Source of the DNA: an uncultured Oscillospiraceae bacterium
Lineage (GTDB): Bacteria; Bacillota; Clostridia; Oscillospirales; Ruminococcaceae
Reading direction: 5' to 3'
Length of the DNA: 16,363 nucleotides
NCBI GenBank assembly: GCA_900556525.1
Contig: USOZ01000017.1
Coordinates: forward strand, 1 to 16,363
Made by a program: the position numbers and the translations under genes. Positions 11,326 to 16,363 of this stretch are shown here, piece by piece. The first letter of the stretch is position 1. The number at the start of each line of letters is the position of its first letter. Under the pieces are notes generated by a model, which was not told the DNA's origin, searched no databases, and saw nothing but the letters and a program-made list of their open reading frames with translations.

Positions 11326-12441
11326 ATGAAAAAATTAGGATTCGGCTTTATGCGGCTGCCGCTTCTCGACAAGAACGACCAGACAAGTTTCGATATTCCG
11401 CAGCTCTGCGAAATGGTCGATAAATTTCTCGAAAGAGGCTTCACCTATTTCGACACAGCGTATATGTACCACGATTTCAAGAGCGAAAATACTCTTAAAA
11501 AGGTGCTTATCGACCGTCACCCGCGCGAAAATTATCTCGTCGCGACAAAAATGCCGACAATGTTCCTGAAAAAAGCTGAGGACATGGAGCGCATATTCAA
11601 CGAACAGCTCGAAAAGACAGGCGCGGGATATTTCGACTATTACCTGCTGCACTGTCTGAATATCGAAAATTACGCGACCGTTCAAAAGTTCGACGCGTTC
11701 GGCTTTGCTCTTCAGAAGAAAAATGAGGGAAAAATCAAGAAGCTCGGATTTTCGTTCCACGACACAGCCGAACTGCTCGACGAAATCCTCACCGCGCACC
11801 CTGAAACCGAATTTGTCCAACTTCAGCTTAACTACCTCGACTGGGATAACGAATCCGTTCAGTCGAGAAAGTGCTACGAGGTCGCGGTAAAGCACGGCAA
11901 GGAAATAATCGTAATGGAACCCGTAAAGGGCGGAACTCTCGCTAATGTTCCCCCGAAAGCCGAAAAACTGCTCAAGGACCGCGAACCCGATATGTCCGTT
12001 CCGTCTTGGGCGATACGTTTCGCGGCGAGCCTCGACAATGTAATAATGGTACTGAGCGGCATGAGCGATATGGCTCAGCTTCTCGACAACATGGGCTATA
12101 TGGAGAATTTCAAGCCGCTTTCGGACGAGGAAAAGGCTGTCTGTATGCAGGTTCGCGACATTATCAATTCGTCTATCGCCGTCCCCTGCACCGCCTGCCG
12201 CTACTGCACCGACGGCTGCCCGATGAATATTCCGATCCCCGACTATTTTGCGCTTTACAATGCGGAATTACAGGAGATCGACAAGATCTTCAACGTTCAG
12301 ACAACGTACTACGAAAATCTCTCACAGACTCACGGAAAAGCGTCCGACTGTATCGAGTGCAGACAGTGCGAACAGCACTGCCCGCAGCACATTCACATTG
12401 TTGACAACCTCAAAAAGGTTGCAAAAACATTCGAGGTCTGA
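11326..12441 (+). CDS. Aldo/keto reductase with C-terminal double 4Fe-4S cluster domain
   Basis: This 371-residue enzyme has the catalytic tetrad D43, Y48, K75 and H109 ([20 protein letters not shown]) of aldo/keto reductases, and the late segment [14 protein letters not shown] for cofactor binding. Residues 288-298 ([12 protein letters not shown]) and 342-352 ([12 protein letters not shown]) form two CxxCxxCxxxCP motifs, so two 4Fe-4S clusters are expected. This is the clostridial AKR-ferredoxin fusion type, thought to reduce aldehydes or ketones with electrons passing through the clusters. The start is at 11326, after AAAGGA; an upstream GTG at 11308 lacks a ribosome site. It lies three bases before the MerR gene. 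Confidence 0.93.
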   Translation: MKKLGFGFMRLPLLDKNDQTSFDIPQLCEMVDKFLERGFTYFDTAYMYHDFKSENTLKKVLIDRHPRENYLVATKMPTMFLKKAEDMERIFNEQLEKTGAGYFDYYLLHCLNIENYATVQKFDAFGFALQKKNEGKIKKLGFSFHDTAELLDEILTAHPETEFVQLQLNYLDWDNESVQSRKCYEVAVKHGKEIIVMEPVKGGTLANVPPKAEKLLKDREPDMSVPSWAIRFAASLDNVIMVLSGMSDMAQLLDNMGYMENFKPLSDEEKAVCMQVRDIINSSIAVPCTACRYCTDGCPMNIPIPDYFALYNAELQEIDKIFNVQTTYYENLSQTHGKASDCIECRQCEQHCPQHIHIVDNLKKVAKTFEV

Positions 12442-12444
12442 GCC

Positions 12445-12825
12445 ATGACAATATCCGAAATTGCGAAAAAATACGACCTCACTCCCGACACGCTGCGTTA
12501 TTACGAACGAATCGGGCTTATCCCGCCCGTTCCGCGCAACGCAAGCGGTCTGCGGGACTATGACGAGGAATCGTGCAACTGGGTCGAATTTATAAAGTGT
12601 ATGCGAGGCGCGGGACTGCCGATAGAAGTTCTTATCGACTATGTTCAGCTCTTCCGAAAGGGCGATTCGACCGTCACCGCACGTAAGGAAATACTTATCG
12701 AACAGCGCGAAATTCTCCGCGCAAAAATCGAGGAACTTCAGAAAACGCTTGCAAGGCTCGATTATAAAATTGAGCTTTACGAAAGCGGAAAGATGAAAAA
12801 GTGCGAGGAAAAGCTGAAAAAATGA
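12445..12825 (+). CDS. MerR-family transcriptional regulator (AdhR/NmlR-like)
   Basis: The 126-residue protein begins with the MerR helix-turn-helix (MTISEIAKKYDLTPDTLRYYERIGLI) and wing (PPVPRNASGLRDYDEE). A dimerisation coiled coil follows (EILIEQREILRAKIEELQKTLARLDYKIELYE). No CxxC or metal-binding loop is visible and the effector domain is short. That suits thiol- or aldehyde-responsive regulators of the AdhR/NmlR type, which act on operators like the one at 9924-9937. As the last gene of the operon it would provide feedback. The sole cysteine candidates (in ESCNW, KCMRG, KKCEEK) could act as sensors. This is inference. Confidence 0.9.
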   Translation: MTISEIAKKYDLTPDTLRYYERIGLIPPVPRNASGLRDYDEESCNWVEFIKCMRGAGLPIEVLIDYVQLFRKGDSTVTARKEILIEQREILRAKIEELQKTLARLDYKIELYESGKMKKCEEKLKK

Positions 12826-12838
12826 CCTGAACAAAAAG

Positions 12839-12880
12839 CGGGTATGCAGGATAAAACTGCATACCCGTTTTATTTTATTT
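12839..12880. terminator. Intrinsic terminator between the MerR gene and the EAL-HDOD gene
   Basis: CGGGTATGCAG (12839-12849) pairs perfectly with CTGCATACCCG (12857-12867), loop seven bases. It is followed by TTTTATTTTATTT on the plus strand; the minus strand has AAAAAGC before the stem and a weaker tract after it. It separates the convergent operons. Confidence 0.9.
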
Positions 12881-14099
12881 ATGCTCCGAAGCTTCCGTAT
12901 TTCTGTACGAACTGCTGAGTGTTCAGATATTCAAATCCAAGCACGTCGGTAGAAATATGGCAGCTCGACGAATACAGCATGACTCCCTCCCAATCGCCCT
13001 TTTCATAGCAGCATGAAAGGTGATATATGTCGCTGAAAATTCCACCGCCGTGAATACTCTGCTTTATCTCCTCCGAAACAGGCAAGTCGTCAAGCGCCTT
13101 TGAAAGCGCCGCGTCGGTACTTCCCGTTACTATTGAAATAAGTCCCATGAGATAGGCTTCCATGCTTCGCGAGCCTACTCCGCCGCCTGAGTTGAGCGAA
13201 ATTCTTTCGCAGAAACGTGCGCGGAACAGCGCGAGCCGCAGTATTTCCGCAGGCGCGTTGCGGTTGAGCCGCTGAAGTCCGACAAGGTATATCCACTCTT
13301 TAAGGCGGTCAATACCGAGCATTACAAGCGCCTGCTGAACCGTCGAAACAGTGTTGCTCTTGTCCGCGCATATCTGATTTATCACTTTAAGCAGCTTTAT
13401 CGTAAGCACGGGGTCGGTCGAAATTACCGCCGATATGTACGAAATGTTAGGTTCGGGGCTGTACAAAAGCGCAAGTATCTGCAAAAACGTCTTTATCATG
13501 GGTCCGCCCGAGCGCTTTGTTTCAAGCACGGGCTTTGAATAAAACTCGCCGCGCACATAATCTATGCCGTTTTCGCGCACAAATTCAAACTGATCCTGCG
13601 TTTCAACATTGTCCACAACGCTCAGCTTGCCCTTTTCGCGGCATTTTTTCACGGTAACGGTTATGTCGTCCACGTCGGAATTTATATCAAACCTGATAAC
13701 ATCAGCAAAATTGAACAGCTTTGAATGATCCTCGGAATACGTCATTCCCGATATTGCAATTCTATACCCGAGCCGCTTCAGCTGCATACACTTCTGGAGC
13801 GTTTCCGCGTCGGCAAGCATTTCCGTTGACGCAGCGATTATCAGCTTTTCCTTTAAGAACAATTCCTGAAAATTCTCTTTAAGCAGCCGCGGAGAAAAGC
13901 GCACATAGACCGTCTTTTGCTGAAAAAGCGTCTGCATATTTTCTTTCAGGTAAAGCTTTGCGTTTTCAATTTCCTCATCTGTCGCCTGTTCGTCGGACAT
14001 TTCGGGATTTTCGGGCGAAACAAAGCAGTATAAAAGCTCATACGCGTCGGTCACGCCCTGCTGATTGAAAATAGGCTGTTTTGAAATCAAAAAGCTCAT
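12879..14099 (-). CDS. EAL-HDOD signalling protein (YuxH-like) with degenerate EAL domain
   Basis: This 406-residue protein has an EAL-type domain (about residues 1-200: ISKQPIF, YELLY, LGYRIAISG, VIRFDI, VVDNVETQDQFEFVRENGIDYVRGEF) followed by an HDOD domain (about 205-400: FLQILALL, ISAVISTDPVLTIKLLKVIN, VQQALVMLGIDRLKEWIYL). The catalytic EAL glutamate motif is changed to ELL. The DDFG metal site is missing (AISGMTY) and the QG motif reads RG, so c-di-GMP hydrolysis is unlikely; it may bind a ligand or act as a scaffold. The start at 14097-14099 has AAGGA about ten bases upstream and matches the usual N terminus. An in-frame TTG at 14144 has no ribosome site. Confidence 0.9.
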   Translation of the reverse strand: MSFLISKQPIFNQQGVTDAYELLYCFVSPENPEMSDEQATDEEIENAKLYLKENMQTLFQQKTVYVRFSPRLLKENFQELFLKEKLIIAASTEMLADAETLQKCMQLKRLGYRIAISGMTYSEDHSKLFNFADVIRFDINSDVDDITVTVKKCREKGKLSVVDNVETQDQFEFVRENGIDYVRGEFYSKPVLETKRSGGPMIKTFLQILALLYSPEPNISYISAVISTDPVLTIKLLKVINQICADKSNTVSTVQQALVMLGIDRLKEWIYLVGLQRLNRNAPAEILRLALFRARFCERISLNSGGGVGSRSMEAYLMGLISIVTGSTDAALSKALDDLPVSEEIKQSIHGGGIFSDIYHLSCCYEKGDWEGVMLYSSSCHISTDVLGFEYLNTQQFVQKYGSFGA

Positions 14100-14159
14100 A
14101 TATTCAAGGATTCCTTCCGTAAAATTTATGGCATCGCCGCACAATTAACGTCTGCCGCC

Positions 14160-14861
14160 TTACCACTCGATCTCTTCAACAGGCGTCGGGTTCTCGTTAA
14201 GTATAACCTCTCTGACCTTGCTGTTCTTTAGCCTTATCACCCTGTCCGCCATAGGCGCTATCGCCGAGTTATGCGTAACGAGAACAACAGTCATACCGCT
14301 GTTGCGGCAGGTGTCCTGAAGCAGCTTTAGTATCATCTTGCCCGTATTATAGTCGAGAGCGCCGGTAGGCTCGTCGCAAAGCAGCAGCTTAGGCTTTTTC
14401 GCGAGCGCGCGGGCTATTGCGACACGCTGCTGTTCGCCGCCCGAAAGCTGCGCGGGAAAGTTGTCCATTCTCTCCGAAAGCCCTACCTGCGCGAGAATTT
14501 CCTCTGCGGGGATAAAATCCTTGCAGGTCTGCGCGGCAAGCTCGATATTCTCCTTCGCCGTGAGGTTCTGGATAAGGTTATAGAACTGGAAAATAAAACC
14601 GATCTCATAGCGTCTGTATGAAATAAGCTCTTTTTTTGAGTATTTCGCAATGTCTTTACCGTCAACGAGTATGCTGCCCTCGTCGATAGTGTCCATTCCG
14701 CCCAGCATATTCAGCACAGTCGTTTTTCCCGAACCCGACGGTCCGAGAACTATTGCCAGTTCGCCTTTTTCTATTTCAAATGAAATTCCGTCCGAAGCGT
14801 TTATGGTTATTTCGCCCATCTGATACCGCTTATAGACATCCTTTACGGTCACAAAGCTCAT
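14160..14861 (-). CDS. ABC transporter ATP-binding protein (MacB/LolD type)
   Basis: This 233-residue ATPase has Walker A GPSGSGKT (about 39-46), Q loop IFQFYNL, signature LSGGEQQR, Walker B LLLCDEPT and the switch VTHN. The sequence type is that of MacB/LolD-like exporters and lipoprotein-handling systems, which pair with FtsX-type permeases. No such permease is in the window: upstream lies the FapA-type gene (11 bp gap) and 60 bp downstream the EAL-HDOD gene. The start has AAGGAG upstream. It may work with a permease encoded elsewhere, or the operon is an unusual union. Confidence 0.95.
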   Translation of the reverse strand: MSFVTVKDVYKRYQMGEITINASDGISFEIEKGELAIVLGPSGSGKTTVLNMLGGMDTIDEGSILVDGKDIAKYSKKELISYRRYEIGFIFQFYNLIQNLTAKENIELAAQTCKDFIPAEEILAQVGLSERMDNFPAQLSGGEQQRVAIARALAKKPKLLLCDEPTGALDYNTGKMILKLLQDTCRNSGMTVVLVTHNSAIAPMADRVIRLKNSKVREVILNENPTPVEEIEW

Positions 14862-14871
14862 TACCTGCTCC

Positions 14872-16242
14872 TTACCTTATCTTAATTTCGCCGTCGCTGT
14901 CCATGCGCACCACGCACTGCCCGTTGAGCTTGTCAACGACAAGCTGTTCTCCGTTTATTTTTATTACAACTCCGGGGAAAAGGCTTCTGCGCACGCGTAT
15001 GCACAGGTCGCTGTTGTTGTCGATTTCTTCATTGATCTGCTTTATGCGGTCGAGCATATCCTTTATCTCGCGCCGATGAACAAACTTCGCGCGGATAGAC
15101 GTTGTAAGCATTTCTTCACGCTCCGGCGTGATTCCGCCCGCTTTTTTCTGTTCCTGAAGCGCGGTGCATATTTTTTCTATTTGGTCAAGCTGCCGCCTGA
15201 ATTCGGCGATGCGCTTCGTTTTATCGTTCTTTTCCTCCGCGAGAATTGCAATGTTTCCGAGAACGAGCATAGTTTTCGCGTATGTATCAGAGCCGATTAT
15301 GTTCGCCTCGATATTCGACAGGCAGATATACTTTCCGCCGACGATAGCGCCCTTTCCGTTTGAAGCGGAAAGCTGTCCGTTACAGAACGCCTGACACGCG
15401 ACAAAGCTCTGCGCGGTCAGCTTTTCCTTGGCGTTAAGCGTACAGTTCTCGAAAAACGACGCAGAAATATTTCTTCCCGAAAGGTCAGCGGCAACAGCGC
15501 CGATGCGAATTGATATATCCCCGTCCGCCGCGATCTTCGTACCCGTAACCGTCCCGAGAACGGTCACGCTTCCGTTTGCGCGTATCTCATACCCCTCGTT
15601 AGTGTTGCCCTTTATGGTTATGTTTCCGATAAAGTCGATATTGCCGACCGACGCGTCAACATCGCCGTTTATAACGACTTCCTTATCAACAACGAAATGG
15701 TTCTTGTTCCAGCGGAGATTTCCCGAAACCGCCGCAATGAGCTTTCTTCCGTCCTCGGTCAGCTCAACGCCGTTTCCGACAACGAACACAGGCTGTCTGC
15801 CCGGACACTGTGCAACAGCCGCGCCGCGTATATCCATTCCGGGTTCGCCCTGCGTTTCGGGCGTAATTTCTGCAATAACAGTACCCTCCTGAATATTTCG
15901 GATAAAACCAAGGTCGCGGTAGTTTACGTTACCGAACTCATCCTCGACAAACTCCTGCGTATCTTTATGCTCGAATTTATATGTAACAAAGCCGTCTGTT
16001 CCGTCTACAGGATAATCTCCTCGGGCAATGACTATGCTGCGCCCATACTCTTTTTTCTCAAAAATATCGCGCATCGCCTGCTCGTTCAGATTCCGGCGAA
16101 TACCGTTCTTTGCCGCTTCAGCGCAAAGCTCGTCGTATGTAACGGGCTTTCCCCCGAACTGCTCCTCGTTTATGATAACGCTTGCAGACATATATTTGTC
16201 GTCAATATTAAAAGTGATACTTCCGTTGATAGGTTCCGGCAT
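14872..16242 (-). CDS. FapA/DUF342 family protein
   Basis: This 456-residue protein has an N-terminal domain (about 1-90, with a NxxVTYDEL-like region) followed by the characteristic right-handed beta-helical DUF342 core of repeated short segments (FVVDKEVVINGDVDASVGNIDFIGNI... through GGKYICLSNIEANIIGS). It ends in a coiled-coil-rich region (about residues 335-420). DUF342 proteins (FapA) are widespread in Clostridia and implicated in flagellar and polar assembly. The start at 16240-16242 is fixed by AAAGGTGGG eight bases upstream; the frame stays open further upstream to the window edge, but without a better start. It leads the ABC and EAL-HDOD genes. Confidence 0.85.
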   Translation of the reverse strand: MPEPINGSITFNIDDKYMSASVIINEEQFGGKPVTYDELCAEAAKNGIRRNLNEQAMRDIFEKKEYGRSIVIARGDYPVDGTDGFVTYKFEHKDTQEFVEDEFGNVNYRDLGFIRNIQEGTVIAEITPETQGEPGMDIRGAAVAQCPGRQPVFVVGNGVELTEDGRKLIAAVSGNLRWNKNHFVVDKEVVINGDVDASVGNIDFIGNITIKGNTNEGYEIRANGSVTVLGTVTGTKIAADGDISIRIGAVAADLSGRNISASFFENCTLNAKEKLTAQSFVACQAFCNGQLSASNGKGAIVGGKYICLSNIEANIIGSDTYAKTMLVLGNIAILAEEKNDKTKRIAEFRRQLDQIEKICTALQEQKKAGGITPEREEMLTTSIRAKFVHRREIKDMLDRIKQINEEIDNNSDLCIRVRRSLFPGVVIKINGEQLVVDKLNGQCVVRMDSDGEIKIR

Positions 16243-16363
16243 ATCATTCCCACCTTTCCTGCGGAAAATGTCATTTTCGTATTTCACCGCGCGGCAAAAT
16301 ACTTCTCCTAAGGAAGTGCTGATTAAATCGGGTATGCAGATTGCGCAGACAGATTTTTCGTAG
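16243..16363 (-). other. Upstream region of the FapA gene, reaching the window edge
   Basis: I see no complete gene in this stretch. The minus-strand frame of the FapA gene stays open to the right edge. A weak hairpin (ACTTCC...GGA-GAAGT around 16300-16316) and an AGGAG are visible. No consensus promoter could be placed, so the promoter may lie beyond the window. Confidence 0.4.

Overview
The window looks like a chromosomal segment from a gut- or rumen-type member of the Firmicutes (Clostridia, most plausibly Oscillospiraceae/Ruminococcus-like). This is inferred from strong Gram-positive Shine-Dalgarno sequences (AGGAGG, GGGAGGG), sigma-A promoters with 17-bp spacers, a sortase-anchored surface protein, a DUF1292 protein, a PrsW-type protease and several ECF/clostridial-style families. 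No tRNA, rRNA, CRISPR array, insertion sequence or phage gene was recognised.

Layout. (1) Positions 1-2046, minus strand: a metal-responsive operon. An ArsR/SmtB repressor reads into a SAM methyltransferase, a free-standing HMA metal-binding protein and the N-terminal third of a P1B-type metal-transporting ATPase that runs off the left edge. Its promoter and a 12-2-12 operator are clear. (2) Positions 2075-2821, plus strand: a small two-helix membrane protein and a low-molecular-weight tyrosine phosphatase. (3) Positions 2851-3447, minus strand: a DUF1292 gene with its own promoter, followed by a roughly 160-nt untranslated, structured region ending in a terminator (candidate small RNA). (4) Positions 3525-4172, plus strand: a strong promoter, about 590 nt without a convincing gene, then a strong intrinsic terminator. 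It has many helices and a 50-nt internal repeat, and is the best candidate here for an undescribed large structured RNA. (5) Positions 4190-9860, minus strand: an ECF-type sigma factor, a small two-helix membrane protein (candidate anti-sigma factor), a multi-pass membrane protein and a PrsW-family membrane protease, then a second, related two-helix protein translationally coupled to a 990-residue repeat-containing, sortase-anchored surface protein. Together this looks like a membrane-signalling unit that controls, or is paired with, a surface protein.

(6) Positions 9918-12880, plus strand: an operon with a MerR-type promoter (19-bp spacer over a perfect palindrome), ending in its own MerR regulator. 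It carries a flavodoxin-family reductase, an ECF-transporter S component, a DUF1893 protein and an aldo/keto reductase with two C-terminal 4Fe-4S motifs. The first two genes are broken: a 198-bp block holding the end of the reductase and the start of the S component lies in inverted orientation, and internal coding sequence is missing at both junctions. (7) Positions 12879-16242, minus strand: a FapA/DUF342 protein, an orphan MacB/LolD-type ABC ATPase without a permease, and a degenerate EAL-HDOD protein.

All family assignments come from reading motifs, without database searches.
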